Positions 19,398 through 26,997 of a stretch of 64,000 nt of DNA are shown in pieces. Location of the stretch: positions 992,001 to 1,056,000 of the forward strand of contig NZ_CP025116.1 in assembly GCF_002831625.1 (NCBI RefSeq). The letters are read 5' to 3'. Position 1 is the first letter of the stretch; every line of letters begins with the position of its first letter. The position numbers were made by a program, and so were the translations under genes. The DNA is from Nonlabens sp. MB-3u-79. GTDB taxonomy: Bacteria; Bacteroidota; Bacteroidia; Flavobacteriales; Flavobacteriaceae. Under the pieces are notes generated by a model. It was not told the DNA's origin and made no database searches. It saw nothing but the letters and a program-made list of their open reading frames with translations.

Positions 19398-19511
19398 GAT
19401 AATGAATGATTCAATGTTATAGCAATTTAATGAAATACTTGCCTTCATATTGCCGATAAGCGCTTTAAATCCTCAATAAATTGGTGTATTTTTAAACCAA
19501 AGAATTTTGAT

Positions 19512-20213
19512 ATGATCAATAGAACGGTAAAAGGTGTGGAAGAAGCACTGGAAGGCGTTAAAAGCGATATGACTTTTATGGTAGGTGGTTTTGGACTGTC
19601 TGGAATTCCTGAAAACAGTATTGCTCAATTAGTGAAAACAGGAGTTAGCAATCTTACTTGTATTTCAAATAATGCAGGTATAGATGGTTTTGGCTTAGGT
19701 TTATTACTCCGAGGAAAACAAATCAAGAAAATGATTTCTTCCTACGTTGGGGAAAATGACGAGTTTGAACGCCAGATGTTGAGCGGTGAGTTGGAGGTAG
19801 ATTTGATCCCTCAAGGAACACTAGCCGAAAGATGTCGCGCAGCACAAGCCGGTATTCCAGCGTTTTTTACACCAGCAGGCTATGGTACTGAAGTAGCCGA
19901 AGGAAAGGAAGTCAGAGATTTTGATGGAAAGCCACATATTCTAGAACAGGCTTTCAAAGCAGATTTTGCTTTTGTAAAAGCATGGAAAGGAGACGAGGCA
20001 GGAAATTTAATTTTCAAAGGAACCGCTCGTAACTTTAATCCATTAATGGCTGGCGCAGCTACTATTACTGTTGCTGAGGTAGAGGAACTGGTTCCTGCGG
20101 GGGAATTAGATCCCAATGAAATTCATGTTCCAGGAATATTTGTAAAACGTATTTTTCAAGGAGAGAAGTATGAGAAGAGGATTGAGCAACTTACAGTGAG
20201 AAAACGAGAATAA
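19512..20213 (+). CDS. scoA: 3-oxoacid CoA-transferase subunit A
   Basis: The alpha subunit of a two-subunit succinyl-CoA:3-ketoacid (or acetoacetate) CoA transferase, used in ketone-body and branched-chain catabolism. The 233 residues include the CoA transferase family I motif [16 protein letters not shown] near residue 28 and [15 protein letters not shown] near 55. The length is normal. Its partner, subunit B, is 445 bp downstream instead of directly adjacent because a four-helix-bundle gene with flanking inverted repeats lies between them. Transcription probably reads through all three. Confidence 0.93.
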   Translation: MINRTVKGVEEALEGVKSDMTFMVGGFGLSGIPENSIAQLVKTGVSNLTCISNNAGIDGFGLGLLLRGKQIKKMISSYVGENDEFERQMLSGELEVDLIPQGTLAERCRAAQAGIPAFFTPAGYGTEVAEGKEVRDFDGKPHILEQAFKADFAFVKAWKGDEAGNLIFKGTARNFNPLMAGAATITVAEVEELVPAGELDPNEIHVPGIFVKRIFQGEKYEKRIEQLTVRKRE

Positions 20214-20219
20214 ATAAAT

Positions 20220-20246
20220 AATGTGCTGATGTGCTAATGTGCTGAT
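20220..20246. repeat. Left flank repeat of the four-helix-bundle cassette
   Basis: An iterated ATGTGCTGATGTGCTAATG-type sequence between scoA and the cassette gene. It is roughly complementary to the right flank at 20618-20650 (GCACATT/AATGTGC units), giving an imperfect inverted repeat around the gene. Confidence 0.65.
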
Positions 20247-20264
20247 GAATAAAAATAATTTGAT

Positions 20265-20612
20265 ATGCAGAAAAATATTATAGTTGAGAAATCAACTGAG
20301 TTTGCTCTTGAAATTATTGAATTTACTTCTTTATTGAAAAAAGAAAAGCACTACGAAATTTCTAGCCAACTCTTTAGAAGTGGAACTAGCATAGGAGCAA
20401 ATATTAATGAATCTCAACATGCCGAAAGTAGAAAAGACTTTATACATAAATTGAAGATAGCAGCAAAAGAAGTTGCAGAAACAAGGTACTGGTTATACCT
20501 ATGTACAAAATCAGATAGTTTATTATCTCCAAAGCAAGAATTATTTAAAGAAATAGAAAGTATAGAGAAGTTACTGTCAAAAATAATTTCAACAACTAAA
20601 AGTAGAATGTGA
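20265..20612 (+). CDS. Four-helix-bundle protein (23S rRNA intervening-sequence protein family)
   Basis: A 115-residue all-helical protein. ISSQLFRSGTSIGANINESQ at residues 28-47 and FIHKLKIAAKEVAETRYWL are the hallmark of the four-helix-bundle family first found in intervening sequences of 23S rRNA genes (S23-like). Here it sits between the two subunit genes of a CoA transferase, flanked by imperfect inverted repeats, and is richer in A+T than its neighbours. The function of the family is unknown. Its patchy positions suggest a mobile or domesticated cassette (inference). The reading direction matches the operon. Confidence 0.88.
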   Translation: MQKNIIVEKSTEFALEIIEFTSLLKKEKHYEISSQLFRSGTSIGANINESQHAESRKDFIHKLKIAAKEVAETRYWLYLCTKSDSLLSPKQELFKEIESIEKLLSKIISTTKSRM

Positions 20613-20617
20613 TCATT

Positions 20618-20650
20618 AACACATTAGTACATCAATTAATTAGCACATTA
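20618..20650. repeat. Right flank repeat of the four-helix-bundle cassette
   Basis: AACACATTAGTACATC followed by AATTAATTAGCACATT. Its complement carries AATGTGCTAAT and GATGTACTAATGTG units like those of the left flank. Confidence 0.65.
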
Positions 20651-20657
20651 AATAGAA

Positions 20658-21311
20658 ATGTTAGATAAAATAGGAATAGCAAAAAGAATAGCGCAGGAAG
20701 TAAAAGACGGCTACTATGTCAATTTAGGAATAGGAATACCAACCTTGGTAGCTAACTATGTTCCAGAAGGGATTGATGTAGAGTTCCAGTCAGAGAACGG
20801 TGTTTTAGGAATGGGACCCTTTCCTTTTGAGGGAGAAGAAGATCCAGATGTGATCAATGCGGGTAAACAAACCATCACTACTTTGCCAGGCGCCAGCTTT
20901 TTTGACAGCGCCATGAGTTTTGGGATGATAAGAGGACAACATGTTGATCTGACCATTTTAGGAGCTATGGAGGTAGCTGAAAATGGCGACATAGCCAACT
21001 GGAAAATACCGGGTAAAATGGTAAAAGGAATGGGTGGTGCTATGGATCTAGTAGCCAGTGCTGAGAATATTATCGTTGCGATGATGCATACCAATAGAGC
21101 AGGAGAATCTAAACTTTTAAAAAGATGTTCATTGCCGTTAACTGGTGTGAATTGCATCAACAAAGTGGTGACCAATCTTGCGGTCCTTGAAGTAACTGAA
21201 AAAGGTTTTAAATTATTAGAACGCGCTCCAGGAGTAAGCGTAGAAGAAATTCAAAATGCTACGGAAGGGACTTTGATTATTGATGGAGAGATTCCTGAGA
21301 TGAGGATTTAG
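20658..21311 (+). CDS. scoB: 3-oxoacid CoA-transferase subunit B
   Basis: The beta subunit carrying the catalytic glutamate, Glu46 in QSENGVLGMGP, which forms the enzyme-CoA thioester. The N-terminal NLGIGIPTLVANYVPEG is typical and 217 residues is the usual length. It pairs with scoA upstream despite the inserted cassette. A hairpin (21322-21357) follows the stop codon. Confidence 0.94.
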   Translation: MLDKIGIAKRIAQEVKDGYYVNLGIGIPTLVANYVPEGIDVEFQSENGVLGMGPFPFEGEEDPDVINAGKQTITTLPGASFFDSAMSFGMIRGQHVDLTILGAMEVAENGDIANWKIPGKMVKGMGGAMDLVASAENIIVAMMHTNRAGESKLLKRCSLPLTGVNCINKVVTNLAVLEVTEKGFKLLERAPGVSVEEIQNATEGTLIIDGEIPEMRI

Positions 21312-21321
21312 GAATTGTTAT

Positions 21322-21357
21322 TTCCCAAAGAGCAGAATTAATATTGCCCTTTGGGAA
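21322..21357 (+). terminator. Hairpin after scoB
   Basis: Arms TTCCCAAAG (21322-21330) and CTTTGGGAA (21349-21357) pair perfectly. The loop contains GCAGAATTAA, shared with hairpins at 3652 and 22452. No strong T run follows. Confidence 0.6.
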
Positions 21358-21525
21358 GAACGATATTTTGATTTATGGATTACTATTGACTACCGAGAAA
21401 AAGAACCTTCGATGTATGGTTGAGCAATAGTCGAAACCTATTTATTTAGCTGAATCTTTCTTCAAAAGCAAATTTTCTCGACTATCCCTCGAACTGATAT
21501 TCAAGTAAAAATTATTTTCAAAACC

Positions 21526-21554
21526 AACATGCCAAGTTTTTGTCTTGGCATGTT
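21526..21554. repeat. Hairpin repeat AACATGCCAAG...CTTGGCATGTT, copy 1
   Basis: An 11-bp perfect stem with loop TTTTTGT. Copy 2 at 21657-21679 is its reverse complement, so the pair forms an inverted repeat about 100 bp apart. Confidence 0.75.
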
Positions 21555-21656
21555 TGGGGGTGATCTATAAATCTAGGAATTAAACCTCCATTTTAAATGT
21601 CTTTAAACTAGATTAATTTGAAGTTTAATAAAAAACTTCCCGAACTGATTTAGACA

Positions 21657-21679
21657 ATGCCAAGACAAAAACTTGGCAT
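21657..21679. repeat. Hairpin repeat ATGCCAAG...CTTGGCAT, copy 2 (inverted)
   Basis: An 8-bp stem with loop ACAAAAA, the reverse complement of the loop of copy 1. It lies 24 bp past the stop of the minus-strand lipoprotein gene and could end its transcript. Confidence 0.7.
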
Positions 21680-21702
21680 GTCAAATCTGTAAAAACCTGC
21701 TT

Positions 21703-22425
21703 TTAATTCTTTTTTACAAACCTCACGTTTTCTTCTATACCGGATCTCCCTTCATCACTGTAATATTGATCAACAATTAATGTAGAGTCATTCAATGTTT
21801 TTATTTTCCATAATGTGTTTTCTCTTCCTAGAAAGTCTGAAACATTCAAAGTAATATATTCGTTAGAATTATTAATCTGGTAAGCATCTATTTTTGTTGA
21901 GTACCAGTAATCATAATGTAACGTATCCTTTTTAAACTCTGTAGTTGGTGGCCATTTCACTTGTAACCCATCGGGACCAGGAGGAAATGGAGGGAATTCA
22001 TTGATGTCCATGGGTTGATCATTAGGATCCAAATAAAACTCATTGACCCATTTTCCTTGTAAAAGACTTTTATCCCATTGAACAGGTTTTTCCTTTAAAG
22101 TAAATCTACGAGGTTCATTTTTGAGAAAATACCTACCGCTAATTTGGTTTTCTGAAAAGGAATCAATCGCTAATTTATATGAACCAAAGAATTCAAGGTA
22201 AAGTATAGTGCTATCATTTGTTTCTTGAATATAATAGGAATCGTGAGAGCCATTTCGATTGAGAACCCTGTAAGTAGAATCATTAAATTCCAAGACATCA
22301 GATCCATAAGGAGTTGTGAAGTCAAAGGTTTTTCCTTTAAAAACATCTGCTCTTAGCCTACGCTGTGACTTTTTTGTACAACTTGAGAGTATTATTAACG
22401 ATAGAAGTAATACGAGTAATCTCAT
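21703..22425 (-). CDS. Hypothetical lipoprotein
   Basis: A 240-residue protein with a lipoprotein signal (MRLLVLLLSLIILSSC, Cys16). The mature part is beta-rich and polar, with two similar segments: VFKGKTFDFTTPYGSDVLEF near residue 30 and LLQGKWVNEFYLDPNDQP near residue 120, suggesting two lipocalin-like or META-like beta units, each opening with KG/QGK plus an aromatic. The family is not recognised and no function is proposed. It lies in the same direction as the downstream genes but is bounded by hairpins on both sides, so it is probably monocistronic. Confidence 0.7.
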   Translation of the reverse strand: MRLLVLLLSLIILSSCTKKSQRRLRADVFKGKTFDFTTPYGSDVLEFNDSTYRVLNRNGSHDSYYIQETNDSTILYLEFFGSYKLAIDSFSENQISGRYFLKNEPRRFTLKEKPVQWDKSLLQGKWVNEFYLDPNDQPMDINEFPPFPPGPDGLQVKWPPTTEFKKDTLHYDYWYSTKIDAYQINNSNEYITLNVSDFLGRENTLWKIKTLNDSTLIVDQYYSDEGRSGIEENVRFVKKN

Positions 22426-22451
22426 TTTGTAAGTGTTACATTTTTCTAATG

Positions 22452-22475
22452 TCAGAGTTAATTCTGTCCTTTGGG
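22452..22475. repeat. Hairpin of the GCAGAATTAA family after the PaaE-like gene
   Basis: Read on the minus strand after the reductase stop: TTTCCCAAAGGACAGAATTA followed by ACTCTGAC. The TTTCCCAAAG and CAGAATTAA parts match the scoB hairpin. Confidence 0.6.
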
Positions 22476-22485
22476 AAAAGGAAAA

Positions 22486-23529
22486 TTACACTTCATCAAA
22501 ATTCAACACTAATTTAGCGCTAGTAGCATAAGCTTGGCAAGCTAAAGAAAAGCCACTGGCTACTTCTTTGTCGGTTAGGATTGCATTTTTTGCCATTTGT
22601 GCGGTTCCTTCTTGTATCTGGCAAATGCAGGAGCTGCAAATACCACCTTGACAACTATAAGGGGCCTCAATGTCGTTTTTAAGCATCACGTCCAGTAAAT
22701 TATCACTGCGTTTTACGGTAAGTTTGTGCTCTTCATCATCGAGTATAACCGTAAGCTCGGTCAGGTGACTGTCTTCGGTAATCTCCATGTCATTTTCTTT
22801 GGCGGTAAAAAGCTCAAAATGGATCTGTTCTTTGGTAACTACTTCCTTTTCTATCAGATTATCTGTTGCCATAGCAATCATTTCTTCAGGTCCACATAAG
22901 TAGGCTTTTGCAAAAGCGAGATCGCCTACCACTTGTTTCAAGAAAAAGTTGAGGTTAGATTTACTTACACGACCGAATAATGCCTCATCGCGTTCCTCAC
23001 GGGAGAAACAATATTTAAGAAAAAACCGATCTGCATATTGATCTTTAAGATCGTTGAACTGTTCGTAATAAATGGTTTGAGCTACAGACTGATTTCCATA
23101 GATCAAGGCTACTTTGCTATCTGGTTCTTGAGTAAGAACATCTTTGATAATAGAGGTAATAGGAGTGATGCCACTACCAGCTGCAATCATTAGATAGTTT
23201 TGTGGGCCGTCTCCTTTTTTATGAATAAAAAGACCGTCAGGAGGAGCAACTTCTAGTTGGTCACCTGCACGTAGTGTCATGGCATAGTTGGAGAACACTC
23301 CTTTTTCTACGGCTTTTATAACGACTTTCAGGTCTTTTTCGTGCGGTGCACTAGAAAGAGAATAGGCTCGACGCACCTCATTTCCGTTGATCGTAGCTCT
23401 GAGAGTTAAGTATTGACCGGCGGCATAGGCAAAGTCAGTTTGCAGGTTTTCAGTAATCTCAAATAGTATTTCTACTGCTTGGGAAGTGACTTTAGTAACT
23501 TGTTTTATAGTAAGCTTATGAAAAATCAT
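22486..23529 (-). CDS. PaaE-like ferredoxin-NADP oxidoreductase with C-terminal [2Fe-2S] domain
   Basis: A 347-residue single-component electron-transfer reductase. The FAD domain covers about 1-100 (RRAYSLSSAP). The NAD(P) domain spans about 105-235 (GSGITPITSIIKDVL, AYLCGPEEMI). A plant-type ferredoxin domain ends the protein with CQGGICSSC (C-x4-C-x2-C) and a last Cys in SLACQA. It resembles PaaE of the phenylacetyl-CoA epoxidase, but no paaABCD genes lie nearby, so the partner is unknown and the gene symbol is not assigned. AFAKAY at the start of the CGPEE strand is encoded by a GCTTTTGCAAAAGC variant of the dispersed palindrome. A full promoter lies at 23548-23580. Confidence 0.9.
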   Translation of the reverse strand: MIFHKLTIKQVTKVTSQAVEILFEITENLQTDFAYAAGQYLTLRATINGNEVRRAYSLSSAPHEKDLKVVIKAVEKGVFSNYAMTLRAGDQLEVAPPDGLFIHKKGDGPQNYLMIAAGSGITPITSIIKDVLTQEPDSKVALIYGNQSVAQTIYYEQFNDLKDQYADRFFLKYCFSREERDEALFGRVSKSNLNFFLKQVVGDLAFAKAYLCGPEEMIAMATDNLIEKEVVTKEQIHFELFTAKENDMEITEDSHLTELTVILDDEEHKLTVKRSDNLLDVMLKNDIEAPYSCQGGICSSCICQIQEGTAQMAKNAILTDKEVASGFSLACQAYATSAKLVLNFDEV

Positions 23530-23547
23530 GTCGTATTTTTAAAGTTG

Positions 23548-23580
23548 CAAAAGTAATAAAGGAAAATCTAGCTGTAACAA
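23548..23580 (-). promoter_or_regulatory. Promoter of the PaaE-like reductase
   Basis: On the minus strand TTG (23578-23580), a 22-nt spacer, and TACTTTTG (23548-23555) followed by CA fit TTG-N17-23-TAnnTTTG. The ATG is 18 nt downstream. Confidence 0.65.
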
Positions 23581-23620
23581 TTTTATAATTTTTGTAACTA
23601 ATACTTTAAACTCACTGACC

Positions 23621-25105
23621 ATGATCAAACAATTTATCCATCTAGAATGGAAAAGCTTTATTAGAAGTGCAGCATTTAAACAAAATCTTGCTATTAAAAT
23701 TTTGATGGGCTTTGGGGCATTGTACTTTATTGCAATGTTTGGATTGCTAGGTGGCGGTAGTTATTTCATTATAGAAGAGTTTATTGAAGAGGGGAAAATC
23801 ATTGCGGGCAATCCTTTTGAGGTCATTAATCAGTTTTTAATTTATTGGATTTTTGCAGATATAGCCTACCGTTATATGCTTCAAAAAATGCCAGTGGCCA
23901 ACATAAAACCGCTGCTATACCTGCCTTTTGAGAAAGGAAAAATAGTCAACTATGCCTTAGGAAAAACAGTGGTATCCTTTTTCAATTTCTTACCTGCGTT
24001 TTTCTTTATTCCATTTAGCGTGGTCTTAATAGTTAAAGGCTACAGTATTACCGGGGTTATAAGCTGGCACCTCGCCATGTTCTTTATTACTCTAGCGACT
24101 AATTTTCTCAACGTTTTTATGAATAACATCGATAAAGTATTTTATCCAGTTATTGCCGTAATGGCGGCTTTAGGCTTGTCTCAGTACTATGGCATATTTG
24201 ATATTACGTTGTATACAGGTACTGTGTTTATGTTTTTCTATGAAAATGCATGGGCATTTATAATTCCTTTATTGCTGTTGATAGGCACAGTGTATTACGC
24301 CTACCATTATTTTGAAAAGCAGTTGTATCTGGATGAAGGATTAAAGTCTGTAGCTCAAGAAGCGAGTACAGAGGATTTAAGTTTTCTTGACCGTTTTGGC
24401 AAACTGTCCACTTATTTAAAGAATGATATCAAGTTGATCAAACGTAACAAACGCGCAAAAATGACCTTTTTCATGGGATTCTTTTTTGTGCTTTACGGCT
24501 TGTTTTTTATGCAAGACGTGTATGCTGATATCAATGGTATGAAGGTTTTTGCAGGCTTGTTTTGTACCGGCGGATTTTTATTCAGTTTTGGCGGTCTAGT
24601 TCCTAGTTGGGACAGTAGTTATTACAAATTAATGATGGCACAAAACATACCTTACCGGGAGTTTTTGTTGAGTAAATGGTGGCTTATGGTGGCCGCTACT
24701 GTGATAAGTACACTTTTGTGCTCGTTTTACATCTATTTTGGATGGGATTGGTGGTTTGGAATATTGGCCGGAGCCGTTTACAACATCGGTTTTAATAGCT
24801 CTGTCGTTTTATGGGGTGGCGCATTTGTAAAAACACCTATTGATTTAATGACGACTAAAAAAGCCTTTGGCGATTCCAAGGCTTTTAATGCTAAAACACT
24901 ACTCTTACTTCTTCCTAAATTGGTCTTACCAGTAGTTATTTATTATGCCTTTGCACTGACCATCAACGAGACTGCTGGGTTTATAGCGATTGCGGCTACA
25001 GGGGTGTTAGGGTTGCTTTTTAGGAATAAGATTTTTGACCTGATTGAAGACATTTATAAAAACGAGAAGTACGACACTATAGCTGCTTATGCACAAAAGA
25101 ACTGA
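23621..25105 (+). CDS. DUF5687 family ABC-type permease
   Basis: A 494-residue integral membrane protein with about ten to twelve transmembrane segments in two bundles separated by a cytosolic stretch near 240-280 (TEDLSFLDRFGKLSTYLKND). It matches the DUF5687 family, Bacteroidota ABC-2-like permeases encoded just before an ATPase, as here. The start MIKQFIHLEWKSFIRSAAFK is typical. With the downstream ATPase it probably forms an exporter in the cytoplasmic membrane. The substrate is unknown. A spacer of 113 bp with a palindrome copy separates the two genes. Confidence 0.85.
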   Translation: MIKQFIHLEWKSFIRSAAFKQNLAIKILMGFGALYFIAMFGLLGGGSYFIIEEFIEEGKIIAGNPFEVINQFLIYWIFADIAYRYMLQKMPVANIKPLLYLPFEKGKIVNYALGKTVVSFFNFLPAFFFIPFSVVLIVKGYSITGVISWHLAMFFITLATNFLNVFMNNIDKVFYPVIAVMAALGLSQYYGIFDITLYTGTVFMFFYENAWAFIIPLLLLIGTVYYAYHYFEKQLYLDEGLKSVAQEASTEDLSFLDRFGKLSTYLKNDIKLIKRNKRAKMTFFMGFFFVLYGLFFMQDVYADINGMKVFAGLFCTGGFLFSFGGLVPSWDSSYYKLMMAQNIPYREFLLSKWWLMVAATVISTLLCSFYIYFGWDWWFGILAGAVYNIGFNSSVVLWGGAFVKTPIDLMTTKKAFGDSKAFNAKTLLLLLPKLVLPVVIYYAFALTINETAGFIAIAATGVLGLLFRNKIFDLIEDIYKNEKYDTIAAYAQKN

Positions 25106-25131
25106 CCTGAGCACATTGATTATATGAATTT

Positions 25132-25147
25132 CGCTTTCGCGAAAGCG
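25132..25147. repeat. HIP-like palindrome, perfect copy, permease-ATPase spacer
   Basis: CGCTTTCGCGAAAGCG within the DUF5687/ATPase operon spacer. As RNA it could fold into a 6-bp stem with a CGCG loop. Confidence 0.95.
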
Positions 25148-25218
25148 GAACAAAAATGAAGTTCATGCCGCACTTGATGCGGTGCGAAATTAAAACCAAC
25201 AACTAACACTACACCATT

Positions 25219-25959
25219 ATGATTACTATAAATAAGCTTTCAAAACAATACAACGGTACAAGCGTACTAGACATAGAACATCTTGAAATCCCTAAAGGTC
25301 AGGCCATAGGATTAGTAGGAAATAACGGTGCTGGAAAAACGACTCTGTTTTCCCTATTTCTAGATTTGATACAGCCGTCTACCGGTCATATTGTTTCAAG
25401 CGACGTGAGAATAGATCAAAGTGAAGACTGGAAACCTTTTACAAGTGCTTTTATAGATGAGAGCTTTTTAATAGGCTACCTCACACCAGAAGAATATTTT
25501 TATTTTATAGGAGAATTGCGTGGCCAAAACAAAGCAGCTATTGATGCTCTTATCGCCAGCTACAGTGATTTCTTTAACGGGGAAGCCGTAGGACAAAAGA
25601 AATACTTGCGTGACCTTTCTAAAGGAAACCAGAAAAAAGTAGGAATCATAGCCGCACTAATAGGAAATCCACGGGTGATCATTCTTGATGAACCTTTTGC
25701 AAATCTTGACCCTTCTACCCAAATCAGATTAAAGAAAATTATCAAAGAACTCGCAAACGATCCTGAGGTGACTGTATTGGTTTCAAGTCACGATTTGATT
25801 CACGTGACGGAAGTTGCTCAACGGGTGGTGCTTTTAGAAAAAGGGAAAGTGGTAAAAGATATTGAAAAGAGTAGTGCTACTTTTAAAGAGTTAGAAGATT
25901 ATTTTATAGGCATTTCAGAGAGTCATGCGCCAGTGGCAGCAACCATAGAAGAGGAATAG
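25219..25959 (+). CDS. ABC transporter ATP-binding protein
   Basis: The ATPase subunit (246 residues) of the DUF5687 exporter. Walker A is GNNGAGKTT near residue 35, the signature LSKGNQKKVGII near 134, Walker B VIILDEPFANLDP near 153, and the switch His lies in VLVSSHDLIHVTEV. The signature is LSKGN instead of LSGGQ, as in other ABC-2 type export ATPases. The stop is 2 nt from the start of the following small membrane protein gene, so at least three genes are cotranscribed. Confidence 0.92.
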   Translation: MITINKLSKQYNGTSVLDIEHLEIPKGQAIGLVGNNGAGKTTLFSLFLDLIQPSTGHIVSSDVRIDQSEDWKPFTSAFIDESFLIGYLTPEEYFYFIGELRGQNKAAIDALIASYSDFFNGEAVGQKKYLRDLSKGNQKKVGIIAALIGNPRVIILDEPFANLDPSTQIRLKKIIKELANDPEVTVLVSSHDLIHVTEVAQRVVLLEKGKVVKDIEKSSATFKELEDYFIGISESHAPVAATIEEE

Positions 25960-25961
25960 TT

Positions 25962-26192
25962 ATGAGCCCTAGATATAAAATGTTAGGTATACATGTGATT
26001 ATTTTCTTAGCAGCTTTTTTGCTAGCGCGATATATAACGATGCAGTTTGTTATAGAGCCTACTATTTGGACTACTGTCGTTCCATTAACCTGTGCGTGGT
26101 TGATTGCTCCTAGACCTCATGTGGTACAAATGCAATCTGGCAAGGAATATGGGTTGAAATCAATTTTCAGCAAGAAGGTATTTAAGGTCTAA
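25962..26192 (+). CDS. Small membrane protein, tandem paralogue 1
   Basis: A 76-residue protein with two hydrophobic segments (GIHVIIFLAAFLLARYI and WTTVVPLTCAWLIAP) and a conserved tail GKEYGLKSIFSKKVFKV. It is a tandem paralogue of the next gene: both begin MSP, both have two membrane helices, and both end in EYGLKSIF-KK-FK. The function is unknown. The close link to the ABC exporter (2-nt gap) suggests an accessory role, but that is inference. Confidence 0.72.
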   Translation: MSPRYKMLGIHVIIFLAAFLLARYITMQFVIEPTIWTTVVPLTCAWLIAPRPHVVQMQSGKEYGLKSIFSKKVFKV

Positions 26193-26221
26193 TGATATAC
26201 CTTTGGAAAAAATCAATTTCC

Positions 26222-26449
26222 ATGAGCCCTAAAATCAAATCCTTTCTTATTTACGGTGTTTCTTTTACTGCCTTATTTTTAATTTCAAGATTTATCGTAT
26301 CGCAGTTTATGGAGCAAGGAATGATGACTATGTTTATACCTATAGCCGTTGCGATGATTATTTCTCCCAAACCCCATATTGAAGAAACTGAGAACGGCAG
26401 AGAATACGGGTTAAAATCTATATTTTTAAAAAAACCATTTAAGTTTTAA
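26222..26449 (+). CDS. Small membrane protein, tandem paralogue 2
   Basis: A 75-residue protein from ATG 26222 (MSPKIKSFLIYGVSFTALF). A frame opens at ATG 26192, overlapping the previous stop by one base, but the MSP start aligns with paralogue 1 and is preferred. It has two hydrophobic helices and the tail GREYGLKSIFLKKPFKF. Conservation of that basic tail in both copies points to a shared cytoplasmic contact. The family is not recognised. Confidence 0.7.
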   Translation: MSPKIKSFLIYGVSFTALFLISRFIVSQFMEQGMMTMFIPIAVAMIISPKPHIEETENGREYGLKSIFLKKPFKF

Positions 26450-26997
26450 ACGATGAATTACTAAGGCACAATTCAAGCCATTATTCTTGCATTTTTAGCT
26501 GCAGTGGCCTAAGATTTTAACTATAGACAAATAGCTTTTAATTCACTCTCCAGCGATCTTTGTGTTTGATTTCTTTTAAATCGTCTGCTTTTCAAGAGAT
26601 TTAAAAAACACGTCTTCCAGTCTAAAAGCTATTTTGCTACTCACATGTATAGGGAGGAAGGTTTTTAGACCGTTACCTGTAACTTCCCAAAAAACACTAT
26701 TATCTATTTATTAATTAGATAGTTGCGAAAAAAAAATTAGAAAAAGAATGTAAAAAAGTTTTTTATATAAAGCGGTAAAATGGTAGAAGCATCAAAAAAA
26801 ACGCCTACCGATACTTAAAATAGGACCAACCGTTTTTCTAATCAAACCTTTAACGATCTGTTATCAATCAAAAGCCTCATAAATTTACCATCTTCGGGCT
26901 GTAAACATCATCGGTAGTAAAAAATCCTTATTTTTACGATCTTTTACAATATCAACGCGGTATTTGGAGTTATGGAAGTTAGTTTAAAACCTATTTT
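26450..26997. other. Long intergenic region before sprE
   Basis: 548 bp without a supportable gene. An 11-bp inverted repeat AAATAGCTTTT (26529-26539) / AAAAGCTATTT (26624-26634) spans about 100 bp. The right half is very A+T rich. TTATTTTTACG, about 65 nt before the sprE start, is one base off TAnnTTTG. A 9-codon frame (26972-27001) overlaps the sprE start. Confidence 0.5.

Larger units (their letters stand above)
21312..21702. other. Intergenic region rich in hairpins
   Basis: 391 non-coding bp between the convergent scoB and a lipoprotein gene. It contains the scoB hairpin (21322-21357), sequences with TCGA-type repeat remnants near 21400-21500, and two hairpins with the same ATGCCAAG/CTTGGCAT stem in opposite orientation (21526-21554 and 21657-21679). 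No gene was found. Confidence 0.6.

Noticed and set aside
26529..26634. AAATAGCTTTT/AAAAGCTATTT inverted repeat as ends of an insertion element
   Set aside because: The arms are only 11 bp, there is no coding content between them and no target duplication was visible.
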